Shown in pieces: positions 47,506 through 56,360 of a stretch of 64,000 nt of DNA. The translations under genes were made by a program, and so were the position numbers. Origin of the DNA: Pseudomonadota bacterium (GTDB lineage: Bacteria > Pseudomonadota > Gammaproteobacteria > Steroidobacterales > Steroidobacteraceae); assembly GCA_021838635.1 (NCBI GenBank), contig JAKCDC010000003.1:1-64000 (forward strand). The letters are read 5' to 3'. Every line of letters starts with the position of its first letter. Positions within the stretch are counted from its first letter, which is position 1. Under the pieces are notes generated by a model, which worked only from the letters and a program-made list of their open reading frames with translations, had not been told where the DNA came from and did no database searches.

Positions 47506-49005
47506 TCAGGACGCGGCCGGCTCCTCCACACGCGCGGCGCGCCGCGCCGTCGGATGCCACAGCTCCTGGATCGACTCGAGCGTGCGACCCTTGGTCTCCG
47601 GCACGAAGCGCAACACGAACAGCCCGGCCAAGATCGCCCCGGCGCTGTAGAGCCAGTAGGCGAAACCGTGATTGAAATGCCGGTTCAGGTAGGCACTGCC
47701 GTCGAGCATCGGGAACGTCATCGAGACGATGAAGTTCATGATCCACTGCGCGCCGATCGCAATCGACATCGCCTTGCCGCGGATCGCATTCGGATAGATT
47801 TCCGCGAGCATGACCCACACCACCGGCCCCCAGGAGAATGAAAAGCCCATGATGTAGAGCACGACGGCGCCGATTGCCAGATAGGACGCGCCGCTCGCCC
47901 GCCCCGCCGCGGCATGGCCGCCAGCGCTCACCAGGTGCAGGTCGAACAGCAAACCGATCACGATCATCGCAGCGGCCATCACGAACGCGCCGGCCACCAG
48001 CAGCGGCTTACGCCCCAGCCGATCGACTGTGAAAGTCGCCGCCAGCGTGAACACCGTCATCGTCACCCCGACGAACGTTGCCGACTCCCAGTACGCCTGG
48101 TTGGTCGATGCGCCCATGTTCTCGAACATGTGCGGCGCGTAGTACAGCACCGCGTTGATACCGACCAGCTGCTGAAAGGCCGACAGCGCCACGCCGACCA
48201 CCAGCACCAGCGCACCAAAGGACAGCAGCGGGCGAGTATGTTCGATCAGTGTCGCCTTGATCTCATTCAGTGTTGATTGCGCACTGTCGGTGCCGACCAG
48301 CCGCTTCAGCAGCGCCAGCGCCTCCGCGTCGCGGTCCTTGAGCACCAGAAAACGCGGGGTCTCTGGCACCAGGGACATGAACACGATCAGCAGCGCAGCG
48401 GGAATGGCCGCCGAGGCGAGCATGTGCCGCCAGGCGGTCTGGAGCAGGTACGCGCGGCTGTGTCCGGACTGGATCAGCCAGTTGACGAAGTACACCAGAT
48501 TGATGCCGACGACGATGGCGATCTGCTGGAACGTCACCAGCATGCCGCGCGTCTCAGGCGGCGCGACTTCAGCGATATACATCGGGGCGAGCATGGAGGC
48601 CATGCCGATCGCCGTGCCGCCCATCACCCGATAGAAGAGAAACGCCGGCAGCGCACGGTCCCCGACCGCACCGAACAGGCTCCAGAAGAACTCTGGATAA
48701 CCGGCGCCCAGCGAGGAGACCAGAAACAGCACCCCGGCGATGAGCAGTCCCGCCCGCCGCCCGATGCGCGTCGAGACCGGGCCGGCGACGGCTGCCCCGA
48801 GCACACACCCGAGCAGCGCGATCGAGATGGCCAGGCCGGAGAGAAGGTTCGCATCCGCCGCGTCGAGATGACGTGGGGTCACGAAGTTATGCGTGATCGC
48901 GCTCGTGACGCCGGAGATCACCGCCGTGTCGTACCCGAACAACAGCCCGCCCAAGGTCGCCGCGGCGGTCAGCGCCACCACGAGCCCGGTATTGCCTCTG
49001 CTCAT
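47506..49005 (-). CDS. Sugar porter of the major facilitator superfamily
   Basis: Inner-membrane sugar/proton symporter, 499 residues with 12 predicted helices. Family signatures are GGLLFGYDTAVISG in helix 1, RIGRR between helices 2 and 3, LVPETPRFLV before the central loop, a second half with LQ-type FQQLVGINAVLYY, DRLGRKPLL, and the C-terminal RFVPETKGRTLE. This is the XylE/GalP/AraE branch, carrying xylose, galactose, glucose or arabinose. It follows the LacI gene and has a perfect operator 17 bases upstream. It is the best candidate importer for monosaccharides released by the nearby glycosidases. Confidence 0.95.
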   Translation of the reverse strand: MSRGNTGLVVALTAAATLGGLLFGYDTAVISGVTSAITHNFVTPRHLDAADANLLSGLAISIALLGCVLGAAVAGPVSTRIGRRAGLLIAGVLFLVSSLGAGYPEFFWSLFGAVGDRALPAFLFYRVMGGTAIGMASMLAPMYIAEVAPPETRGMLVTFQQIAIVVGINLVYFVNWLIQSGHSRAYLLQTAWRHMLASAAIPAALLIVFMSLVPETPRFLVLKDRDAEALALLKRLVGTDSAQSTLNEIKATLIEHTRPLLSFGALVLVVGVALSAFQQLVGINAVLYYAPHMFENMGASTNQAYWESATFVGVTMTVFTLAATFTVDRLGRKPLLVAGAFVMAAAMIVIGLLFDLHLVSAGGHAAAGRASGASYLAIGAVVLYIMGFSFSWGPVVWVMLAEIYPNAIRGKAMSIAIGAQWIMNFIVSMTFPMLDGSAYLNRHFNHGFAYWLYSAGAILAGLFVLRFVPETKGRTLESIQELWHPTARRAARVEEPAAS

Positions 49006-49021
49006 CGGAACCCCCTCGTTT

Positions 49022-49035
49022 TGGTATCGCTACCA
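49022..49035. promoter_or_regulatory. LacI-family operator upstream of the sugar porter
   Basis: TGGTATCGCTACCA is a 14-bp palindrome (TGGTA, four bases, TACCA) of the kind bound by LacI-family sugar regulators with TGGTAGCGATACCA-like sites. It lies between the LacI gene end and the porter start codon, so the regulator would block porter transcription. Confidence 0.7.
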
Positions 49036-49074
49036 TGTCTCCCGGGGACCCATCTTGTCAAGCCTCAGCGAACC

Positions 49075-50139
49075 TCAGGCGGCGCTTCTGGGGCGTGCCG
49101 CCGACTCGCGCGTGATCAGTTCGTGAGCGACCTGGCGGTGTACCGGCTCGGCAGCCGCGCCGCGTCGTCCGCCGCGCACCGCAGCGACCAACATATCGAC
49201 CGCTTCGCCGGCCATCTGCGCAATAGGCTGATGGATGGTGGTCAGCCCCGGCCAGATGTTCGCCGCAATCAGGCTGTCGTCGAAGCCGACCACGGTCAGA
49301 TCGTTTGGCACCTCCAGACCGCGGCGGTGCGCCTCGGCCATGACGGCCGCCGCCATGTCATCGTTGCTGGCGAAGATCGCGGTCGGTAGCGGCTCGACGG
49401 CGAGCAGCTTGCCGGCGGCATCGAGGCCAGAGCGGAACGTGAAGAAGCCCTGCTCGACGCGTGGCTCGGGCAGTTTCCCGTGCTCCTCGACCGCGGCGGC
49501 AAAGCCCCGCCAGCGCTCCTCGCTCGCGGTCTGATTCGGGTGACCCTTGATGAAACCGAGTCGGGTATGTCCGAGCGCCAGCAGATACTGGGTCATCTCG
49601 CGTGCCGCAGCGAAATCGTCGATGCTCACACACATGGCATCGGCGGGCGGTCGACCCGCGGCCACGGCCACGATGCGCATGCGCGCGGCCTGCAGTTCCG
49701 CGCGGATCACCGCCGACTCGCACAGCGGCGGCGGCAGCACCACGCCGACGACGCCGCCAGCGACCAGGCGGCGGACCGCACGGCGGGAAGCCGCCGGCGT
49801 CATCTCACACTTCTCCAGCACCAGCTGCACACCGTGGCGGGTCGCGGCATCAAGCGCCCCGACCAGAAATTCGCTGAGGTAGGAGGCGCTCGGATTGCCA
49901 TAGAGCAGCCCCATGCGCTCGCCGCGGGCACTGGCCAGATTGCGCGCGGCAAGATTCGGTGAGTACCCGAGCTGGCGCACGGCCTGCATGACCGTCTGAC
50001 GCGTCACGTCGCTCACGTACTGGCCGCCGTTGACCACGCGCGAGACGGTCATCGGCGAGACGCCCGCGTACCGCGCAACGTCTTTGATGGTCACGCTGCG
50101 GCGGGCGCCGCTTCGGGATTTACGCGCCGGTTTGTTCAT
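49075..50139 (-). CDS. LacI-family sugar-responsive repressor
   Basis: A 354-residue repressor. Residues 15-70 form the LacI helix-turn-helix and hinge: TIKDVARYAGVSPMTVSRVV, then YSPNLAARNLASA. The rest is a periplasmic-binding-protein-like effector domain (LGHTRLGFIKGHPNQTASEE; IFASNDDMAAAVM; GFDDSLIAANIWPGLTTIHQ). It heads a two-gene unit with the sugar porter. The palindrome between them is its presumed operator; control of the glycosidase operon by the same protein is possible but no matching site was found there. Confidence 0.93.
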   Translation of the reverse strand: MNKPARKSRSGARRSVTIKDVARYAGVSPMTVSRVVNGGQYVSDVTRQTVMQAVRQLGYSPNLAARNLASARGERMGLLYGNPSASYLSEFLVGALDAATRHGVQLVLEKCEMTPAASRRAVRRLVAGGVVGVVLPPPLCESAVIRAELQAARMRIVAVAAGRPPADAMCVSIDDFAAAREMTQYLLALGHTRLGFIKGHPNQTASEERWRGFAAAVEEHGKLPEPRVEQGFFTFRSGLDAAGKLLAVEPLPTAIFASNDDMAAAVMAEAHRRGLEVPNDLTVVGFDDSLIAANIWPGLTTIHQPIAQMAGEAVDMLVAAVRGGRRGAAAEPVHRQVAHELITRESAARPRSAA

Positions 50140-50425
50140 CGATCTTCTGCGTTCTTCTCAGTGGCGGTCTATTGCGGCCAACGCATGGGCAGAGGCACTT
50201 TAACACAGGCACAACAGCCCGATCGCCGCCCTGCTCCCAGCGTTCGATGGACTCCCCGTCCCGCACCGCAGGGAGATTGCGCGCATCCTGCATATGATAA
50301 CGGAACCAGTCCGACCCCGGCCGCCGGATATCCGCTTCGACGCAGCGCCGCGCCCCACCCGGCCGGCGCCTCGCAAAGACGCCTTGAAGGGGTGCGCGGC
50401 ATTCTCTACCCTCGCAGAGCGCTGT

Positions 50426-51331
50426 ATGGCGCTCCCGCCCTTCTCCGAGAGTTGTCCCGTGCCCAGCACCGCTTCCGCGATTCAGCAACCGCATCCGGGC
50501 CGCCGGATTGTGCGCCAGGGGCTGCCGCGCCGTCGCTGGCAGGATCTGTATCACGTGTTCATGACCATCAGCTGGCCGCGGCTGTTCATAAGCTTCGCCG
50601 GCTTCTTCTGCACATTCAACCTGCTGTTTGCGGCAGTCTACTCGCTGCAGGCCAACGACATCGCGCACGTCAATCCGCCGGGCTTCTGGGGCCGCTTTTT
50701 CTTCAGCGTCGAAACACTCGCCACCGTCGGCTACGGGGACATGCACCCGCAGACCCTCTTCGCGCACATCATCGCCTCGTTTGAGATCTTCGTCGGCATG
50801 ATGAGCTTGGCGCTGATTGCCGGGATGATGTTCGCGCGTTTCTCGCGGCCGACCGCCCGGATCCTCTTCGCCCACCACGCGGTCATCCGCCCGCTCGACA
50901 GCCAACCGACCCTGATGCTGCGCGCCGCCAACGAGCGGCATAACGTGATCATGGAGGCGCAGGCACGTCTGCGCCTGGTGCGCGACGAACAGAGCGTCGA
51001 GGGCTTCCAGATACGGCGCGTGCACGACCTGCCGCTGCGCCGCAGCGAGCAGCCGGCGTTTCTCCTCGGCTGGACGTTGATGCACACATTGACGCCCGAC
51101 AGTCCCCTCGCGAGCGCCACGACCGAGAGTCTGCGGGCCGAGAATGCATTTCTGATTCTGACGATCCTCGGTATCGACGAGACGACCGGACAGACGCTCA
51201 TGGCTCGCCACGAATACCTGCCCGACATGCTGCGCTGGCGGCACTCGTTCGCCGATATCCTCATTGCGGGCGCCGATGGAATCGATCGGATCGACTACAG
51301 CCGTTTTCACGATATCGAGCCGTTCGTCTGA
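50426..51331 (+). CDS. Inward-rectifier potassium channel (KirBac type)
   Basis: A 301-residue K+ channel: two membrane helices (WPRLFISFAGFFCTFNLLFA; AHIIASFEIFVGMMSLAL) around the selectivity filter TVGYGDM, then a C-terminal immunoglobulin-like cytoplasmic domain (RPTARILFAHHAVI; LMLRAANERHN; GWTLMHTL). This is the layout of bacterial Kir channels, gated by lipids and pH. The start at 50426 or a GTG at 50459 are both possible. It is divergent from the LacI gene and converges with the GH74 gene, and does not belong functionally with either in any obvious way. Confidence 0.93.
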   Translation: MALPPFSESCPVPSTASAIQQPHPGRRIVRQGLPRRRWQDLYHVFMTISWPRLFISFAGFFCTFNLLFAAVYSLQANDIAHVNPPGFWGRFFFSVETLATVGYGDMHPQTLFAHIIASFEIFVGMMSLALIAGMMFARFSRPTARILFAHHAVIRPLDSQPTLMLRAANERHNVIMEAQARLRLVRDEQSVEGFQIRRVHDLPLRRSEQPAFLLGWTLMHTLTPDSPLASATTESLRAENAFLILTILGIDETTGQTLMARHEYLPDMLRWRHSFADILIAGADGIDRIDYSRFHDIEPFV

Positions 51332-51346
51332 AGTGCCGCGGCGGCT

Positions 51347-53566
51347 TTAGCGCCGGCGCGGATCACCGTAGATGATCCCGCGCCCGTCGGTGCCGACGTA
51401 GACACGGCCAAAAATCCGCGGGTCACCCGCGATGCACCGAAAGCGCTGACCGTAACGGTGCCGCTTCCCGTTCAACCGGCGCCAATGTCGTCCGATGTCC
51501 TCCGAACGCCAGATGGCGAGCACGTGATGGTACCGGGCCAACGCATACAGCGTCGGATAATGATGGCCCGGTGGCGCCTTGCCGAACCCCAGCGCGACCA
51601 CGTGCACACCACCGTTCACTGCCCGGAAGGTCCGGCCTGCATCGCGGGAGTGGAAAAGTCCCGCTCGGCTCACAAACCACAGATCCCCGGGGCGCCCCGG
51701 CGTCGCCATGAGCGGCCACTGCTGCTCTGGTGAGCGCGGCTGATCGGGCGTAAGGCGTTGTGGCAACCCCCGGGTTTCACGTTGGTGAAACACCGCACCG
51801 CCATCGGTGCTCACGAACAGCCCGCCCGTGCGCAAATCAATCGCGTAAAACCTACCGGCAGCGGCGCGGTCCGCGATCGGATGAGTGCCGCGGGGCAGAC
51901 CGCGTACCTTGTGCCAACTCGCCCCGTGGTCACGCGTGAATTGCGGGGTTGCCGTGATGGCGATGAACGTGCGCCCGCGCGGCGAGACGACGATCTGCCC
52001 GGTTGAGCCGGGGGCCCGCAGCGGGTGCCAGGCGCGACCATAGTCAAGCGAGTACGCCAGCGTCGGTGCACCCGGCGCCGAGCGCGGTGCCCGCGTTCCG
52101 CCGCGCACCACCACGGCGGGCGCAAGGCCGGCCTCGTCGATGTCATCCGTGTTGGCAAAGACCGGATGAACGAATTGCTCGCTGGGCGAGCGGCCCAGGT
52201 GCTCATGCGCAAATCCGCTGAGATCCCCGAAGCCGCTGAGCAGATGCGGACCGTGCGGGGGACTGACCAGCGTCAACACCGCAGTCTGCTCCACGCCGCG
52301 CACCCAGGGCTTCCACAGCACCTCGCGGCCGCGACCAAGGTTGCTCAGCGTATCAGTGGCGTACACCGTCGCACCTGTGGTGTAGGCCGCATGGGACGGG
52401 TCGAACGGGTCAATTGCGATTCCGGCGATCCACCAACCGAAGCGAGCATGCGCACCGCCCCAACGCAGAAAGGGCGTGGCAGCGACATCGCGCCGACTAT
52501 GCGCGCGCACGTTTTGCCACAGCCGGCCACCATCGAGCGAGCGCCACAGGATGTCGCCGCCCCGCCAGCGATCCACCGTCGCCACGAGCAGCAGTCCGGG
52601 CCGGGCGGCATCGACCGCCAATCCCATGAAGCCGCCTTGACTTGGCCCGGAGGCCGCCGGCGGGGTGATGTTGCGCCAACGGCCGTTGTGCGTGTCATAG
52701 CGATAGACGGCACCTGCGGTAATGCCATTGGGACCGACGCCGTTGCTGTACGTGATGTAGAGCCGCCCGCGTGCCCCAAGCGCGCCCTGCACCGGCAGCA
52801 GATCCGCAGCAGGTTGTCCGGGCACGGCACGCCACGTTACGCCGCCGTCGGTCGAACTCAACAGGTGCGCCCGCCCGGCCACAGTCAACCCGACAAAGAG
52901 GCGCTGCGAGGGATGCCCGGGTGAGCCGCTGGCCGGATCCGGCACGACGAAGCTGATGCCGGCCTGTCCGGGCGGCGAGGCGCGCCAGCCGCGCCCTCGC
53001 CACGGAAAGGACGTCACCTGCCGCCAGTGTGCACCCCGATCGACGCTACGCTGAAGTCCATCGTAGCGGGAACCGAAGTACAGGATGGCCGGATCGTTCG
53101 GATCGACCGCCAGACGCTCCCCGAGGCCGCGCCCGGGCATGTTGCCGCCCATGCGAAACGGCGTCGGAAAGATCCGCCAATGCGCCCCGCGGTCGCGCGA
53201 GCGCAAAATGGCGGCCGGCTGGTTCGGATACATTCCGGCCGCCACGTACAATACATTCGCATTGCGCGGGTCGAGTGCGATGCTCTCGATGCCGAAGTCA
53301 CTCGATACGCCGAGCTGATCCTCGAGCGCCCGCCAGCGCCGCTGCCGCTCACTCCAGCGGTACACCCCGCCCATGTCGGTGCGCAGGTACGCCAAACCAC
53401 GCTGGAGCGGACTGAATACGATCGCGGGCGCAAAACCGCCTCCGCCGACGCGCACGCTGCGCCAACGGTACGGCACCACACTGTGCGCCGCGAGCGCCGG
53501 CAGCGCGAAGCACGCGCCTGCGAGCAGCACCGCGCTCCGCGCAGTCCACCCGCTCAGGTGCCGCAC
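51347..53566 (-). CDS. GH74 endo-xyloglucanase
   Basis: Secreted enzyme predicted to cut the beta-1,4-glucan backbone of xyloglucan. The 739 residues have a signal peptide (SAVLLAGACFALPALA) and two seven-bladed propellers built from sialidase-like repeats (for example ILRSRDRGAHWRIFPTP and RSVDRGAHWRQVTSFPW). Likely catalytic aspartates are Asp64 (RTDMGGVYRW) and Asp448 (GDLSGF), the conserved GH74 positions. The GTG at 53566 is chosen: it begins the signal peptide and overlaps the upstream epimerase gene by 13 bases; the open frame further upstream is an artefact of that gene. Last gene of the operon. No carbohydrate-binding module is present. Confidence 0.92.
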   Translation of the reverse strand: MRHLSGWTARSAVLLAGACFALPALAAHSVVPYRWRSVRVGGGGFAPAIVFSPLQRGLAYLRTDMGGVYRWSERQRRWRALEDQLGVSSDFGIESIALDPRNANVLYVAAGMYPNQPAAILRSRDRGAHWRIFPTPFRMGGNMPGRGLGERLAVDPNDPAILYFGSRYDGLQRSVDRGAHWRQVTSFPWRGRGWRASPPGQAGISFVVPDPASGSPGHPSQRLFVGLTVAGRAHLLSSTDGGVTWRAVPGQPAADLLPVQGALGARGRLYITYSNGVGPNGITAGAVYRYDTHNGRWRNITPPAASGPSQGGFMGLAVDAARPGLLLVATVDRWRGGDILWRSLDGGRLWQNVRAHSRRDVAATPFLRWGGAHARFGWWIAGIAIDPFDPSHAAYTTGATVYATDTLSNLGRGREVLWKPWVRGVEQTAVLTLVSPPHGPHLLSGFGDLSGFAHEHLGRSPSEQFVHPVFANTDDIDEAGLAPAVVVRGGTRAPRSAPGAPTLAYSLDYGRAWHPLRAPGSTGQIVVSPRGRTFIAITATPQFTRDHGASWHKVRGLPRGTHPIADRAAAGRFYAIDLRTGGLFVSTDGGAVFHQRETRGLPQRLTPDQPRSPEQQWPLMATPGRPGDLWFVSRAGLFHSRDAGRTFRAVNGGVHVVALGFGKAPPGHHYPTLYALARYHHVLAIWRSEDIGRHWRRLNGKRHRYGQRFRCIAGDPRIFGRVYVGTDGRGIIYGDPRRR

Positions 53567-54447
53567 GACTCGCAACTCAGCGTCACGCGCGCTCGCAGCG
53601 TCTCCCCCGGTGCGAGCAATCGCAGACCGCTCACCGCGGGCGGTTCGGCGCGGTTCAGCGCATCGGGCATGTGACTGACCGGCTCGATGCACAGGAACGC
53701 CTCTCCGGGCGGACTGTACACGTGCAGCCAGCGCAGTGGTTCTTGGGCCTCGATGCGGACACACAGTTGCGCCTCCGGCAGCACCAGTTCCACGCGACCG
53801 TTCCAACCGGAATAACAATGATCCACGAGTGTCTGCGGCACGGGCGCAGCGCTGCGGAAATCCCAAATCTGCCCCGGCCGCGCCAGCGCCGTCGGCAAGC
53901 ACTGCTCGTCGGCGAGCCACACACCCTCGACCATCGCGCGCAGGCGGGCAGCCGGGGTGCGGCGCAGATAAGGATGCCAGCCAATGCCCGCAGGCATCGG
54001 TTCGGCGGCGTGGTTCTGCAGTTCGAGCACGACATCGAGTCCCGACTTGCTCAGCGTGAAGACCTGTCGTGCCCGGTACGCCCAGGGCCACTCCCCGCCG
54101 GTATAGTCGTAGACGAGCGCCAAATGCTCCGCCTCGAGCGCTTCGATCGTCCAGGGTTCTCGCCAGGCTTGCCCGTGCAGCGGATGAGCCTGATCCGGCG
54201 CATTCGGCTGCAGTTGCACGGCGCGAGCTCCGATACGAAAACGCCCATGCGCGATGCGGTTGGCAAACGGCATCAGCGCGAATCCACTGCTCTTGAGCGG
54301 CTCATCGATCTCAGGTGCCGCCCGGCGCAGCACCTCCTGCCCTTGAAATTGCAGCCCCGCAAGCGCACCGCCCAGGTGCGCCAGAACCTCGAGCGCGTAG
54401 CCATGCTGCGCGATTCGAATCGGCTGGGCTGCGGATGACTCACTCAC
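53554..54447 (-). CDS. Aldose 1-epimerase family (GalM-like)
   Basis: Cytoplasmic mutarotase-type protein, about 297 residues with no signal peptide. Recognisable parts are FALMPFANRIAHGRF, the catalytic-His segment HPLHGQAWREPW, AGIGWHPYLRR and the C-terminal acid region FLCIEPVSHMPDA. GalM enzymes interconvert alpha and beta anomers of galactose, glucose or xylose, helping metabolism of sugars freed by the glycosidases. GTG at 54447 with GAGG seven bases upstream is preferred to GTG at 54459. It lies between GH29 and GH74 in the operon, with overlap into GH74. Confidence 0.88.
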   Translation of the reverse strand: MSESSAAQPIRIAQHGYALEVLAHLGGALAGLQFQGQEVLRRAAPEIDEPLKSSGFALMPFANRIAHGRFRIGARAVQLQPNAPDQAHPLHGQAWREPWTIEALEAEHLALVYDYTGGEWPWAYRARQVFTLSKSGLDVVLELQNHAAEPMPAGIGWHPYLRRTPAARLRAMVEGVWLADEQCLPTALARPGQIWDFRSAAPVPQTLVDHCYSGWNGRVELVLPEAQLCVRIEAQEPLRWLHVYSPPGEAFLCIEPVSHMPDALNRAEPPAVSGLRLLAPGETLRARVTLSCESCGT

Positions 54448-54488
54448 GTTTGACCTCACTGACGTCTCTGATCATGTCGCCTCGACTA

Positions 54489-56321
54489 TCAACTCAGATG
54501 GACACGCAGCGCGAGCGCATACGTATCGTTGTCCCGGCATGGCGGCAGCGTAACACTGAGGCCTGCGCCGCTCTGGTGCCACCGCAAAGCCCGTTCATCT
54601 CCCAAAATCTCCACCTGTCTGATCGGCCCCGGCCGCGTCGGCGCGTCCGTACCGAGTGAACGGATCAGCAACCCTTCCGTGGGCCACCCGAGCGCGATCG
54701 CGTACACCACGGTCGCGGCCTTGTTGCGCGTGAAGCGGATATCGACGGCCGAGAGCTGCTGCACGCTCTTGCCCTGAAAGGAGCCCGGGTGGATGACACT
54801 CGGACCCTCCCCGTACACGGTCCACGGCCGCGTCGCGTAGATCGCCTCCCCATTCACTGCGAGCCATGCACCGATCTTATGCAGAATCAGCCGCTCCTTC
54901 GCATCGATCGTGCCATCGGGCTTGCCCGGCACGTTCAGGATGAACGTGCCGTTCTTGCTCACCGTGTCGATCAACCAGTGAACGACTTCGCGCGGATGCA
55001 TGTAGCCGCCGAACTCCCCGGGCTGATCATACAGCGCGCGCAGGTAATGCCAATTGCCGAGGCAGGTTTCGGACTGCCAGGGATAGGTACGGATTCGCGC
55101 ACTCAGTCCGCGCTCGATGTCCGCGACCACGGATTTCTCCAGCCGCGCCGGGACCTTCTTCACCGTAATGACCCCGTCGACCGACCCACCGTGCCGCGCC
55201 AGGCTGCGGTTGTAGTAGTACGCGCCCAGGTTCATTCCGCCCCAGCCGAGCGGCAGCAACGGGTTGTCGAAATAGAGCAGATCCGGTTCGTGCTGGTCGA
55301 TCAGGTCGCGCGTGCGATCGTAGAAGTTCTTCACGTACGAGACATCCGGCAGCGCATCGAACGGATGCTTCGGTCCGTAGAGCTGCTGCGGATCGTAACC
55401 CTCCCACCATTGCCCCCTGCCGTGGGCGAGCGTCAGATGCCCATCATAGGGTATGCCCGCGTAGGGACCGCTGCGGTCCGCCCCGTGTGCCGTCTGAAAC
55501 CACCACCAGTTGCGCGCCTGATGCACCGTGACCCCGAAGCGCAATCCGCGCCGCCGCGCCGCCTGCGCCCAGGTGCCAATCACATCGCGGTGCGGACCGA
55601 TATTGTGTGCATTCCAGGGATGGTGCACGGACTTCCACGCGTCAAAACCATCGTGATGATTGGCGAGCGCGAGAAACAGCTTCGCACCGGTGCGCACATA
55701 CAGATCCATCAGCTCATCGGGCTGCCAGTTCAGCAGTGTCCACTGCGCGCACAGGTCCTTGTAGCCGAACCGGGAGGGATGACCATAGTGTGCCAGCTGG
55801 TAATCGTACTGCTCGGTCTCGACCCCGTACTTCGTCCCCCCCTGGATGTACATGTTGCGCGCATACCAGTCGCCGTCCTCCGGCACGCATTGCGGACTCC
55901 AGTGGTTCCAGATGCCGAACTTCGCGTCGCGGTACCACTGCGGACATTCGTAATGAAGGAGCGACTCCCAGGTTGGTGCGTACGGACCCTGCCCCGCCAG
56001 ACCGGCAAGCGGGGCGCACATGGGCACGCCGTCCCAGGACCCCCCGGGCAGCGGCAACCGCGGCGGATGTCCCCAACCGCTCGGCCGCCAGCGCGCCTCG
56101 TTCAGCCGCTCCGCGGTGATCGCGTGTCCGCGCAGCGCGTAGAAGACACGTTCACGTTCCGGGATCGCGCAAAACTGAGCGTAGTCATATGTATCACGGT
56201 CGAAGCCGCGCGGGGTCCGGGACGGTTCGCTCAACGGCTGCGCCGCCGCGCCTTTTGGCAAGGGCAGCGACGCAGCAGCCGCCGTACCGGCCACCAATTT
56301 GAAGAAATGTCGTCGTCGCAT
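54489..56321 (-). CDS. GH29 alpha-L-fucosidase
   Basis: Exo-enzyme releasing alpha-L-fucose. The 610-residue protein has an RRRHFF leader with an Ala-rich hydrophobic segment, so it is exported, possibly by Tat. The GH29 core includes WYRDAKFGIWNHWSPQCVPE, FLALANHHDGFDAW and GVTVHQARNWWWF; the nucleophile is Asp352 in LLYFDNPLLPLG. NGTFILNVPGKPDG marks the end of the catalytic domain, followed by a beta-sandwich. In xyloglucan the fucose is alpha-1,2-linked to galactose, a bond usually handled by GH95; this enzyme would be a GH29 solution. Confidence 0.93.
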   Translation of the reverse strand: MRRRHFFKLVAGTAAAASLPLPKGAAAQPLSEPSRTPRGFDRDTYDYAQFCAIPERERVFYALRGHAITAERLNEARWRPSGWGHPPRLPLPGGSWDGVPMCAPLAGLAGQGPYAPTWESLLHYECPQWYRDAKFGIWNHWSPQCVPEDGDWYARNMYIQGGTKYGVETEQYDYQLAHYGHPSRFGYKDLCAQWTLLNWQPDELMDLYVRTGAKLFLALANHHDGFDAWKSVHHPWNAHNIGPHRDVIGTWAQAARRRGLRFGVTVHQARNWWWFQTAHGADRSGPYAGIPYDGHLTLAHGRGQWWEGYDPQQLYGPKHPFDALPDVSYVKNFYDRTRDLIDQHEPDLLYFDNPLLPLGWGGMNLGAYYYNRSLARHGGSVDGVITVKKVPARLEKSVVADIERGLSARIRTYPWQSETCLGNWHYLRALYDQPGEFGGYMHPREVVHWLIDTVSKNGTFILNVPGKPDGTIDAKERLILHKIGAWLAVNGEAIYATRPWTVYGEGPSVIHPGSFQGKSVQQLSAVDIRFTRNKAATVVYAIALGWPTEGLLIRSLGTDAPTRPGPIRQVEILGDERALRWHQSGAGLSVTLPPCRDNDTYALALRVHLS

Positions 56322-56360
56322 CGCGGACAGTTACTCCGCAGTCTGAACCGTGCGGTGCGG

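Noticed and set aside
45955-47841. 628-codon plus-strand open frame
   Set aside because: Opposite the multicopper oxidase and the end of the sugar porter; composition typical of antisense frames.
50120-51310. 396-codon minus-strand frame opposite the potassium channel
   Set aside because: The plus strand has the TVGYGDM filter and channel fold; the minus frame is antisense.
50426-51331. Including the potassium channel in the xyloglucan system
   Set aside because: Opposite strand and no functional link; proximity alone is not enough.
53567-54091. N-terminal extension of the GH74 frame to 54091
   Set aside because: It is the shadow of the epimerase gene; the signal peptide starts at 53566.
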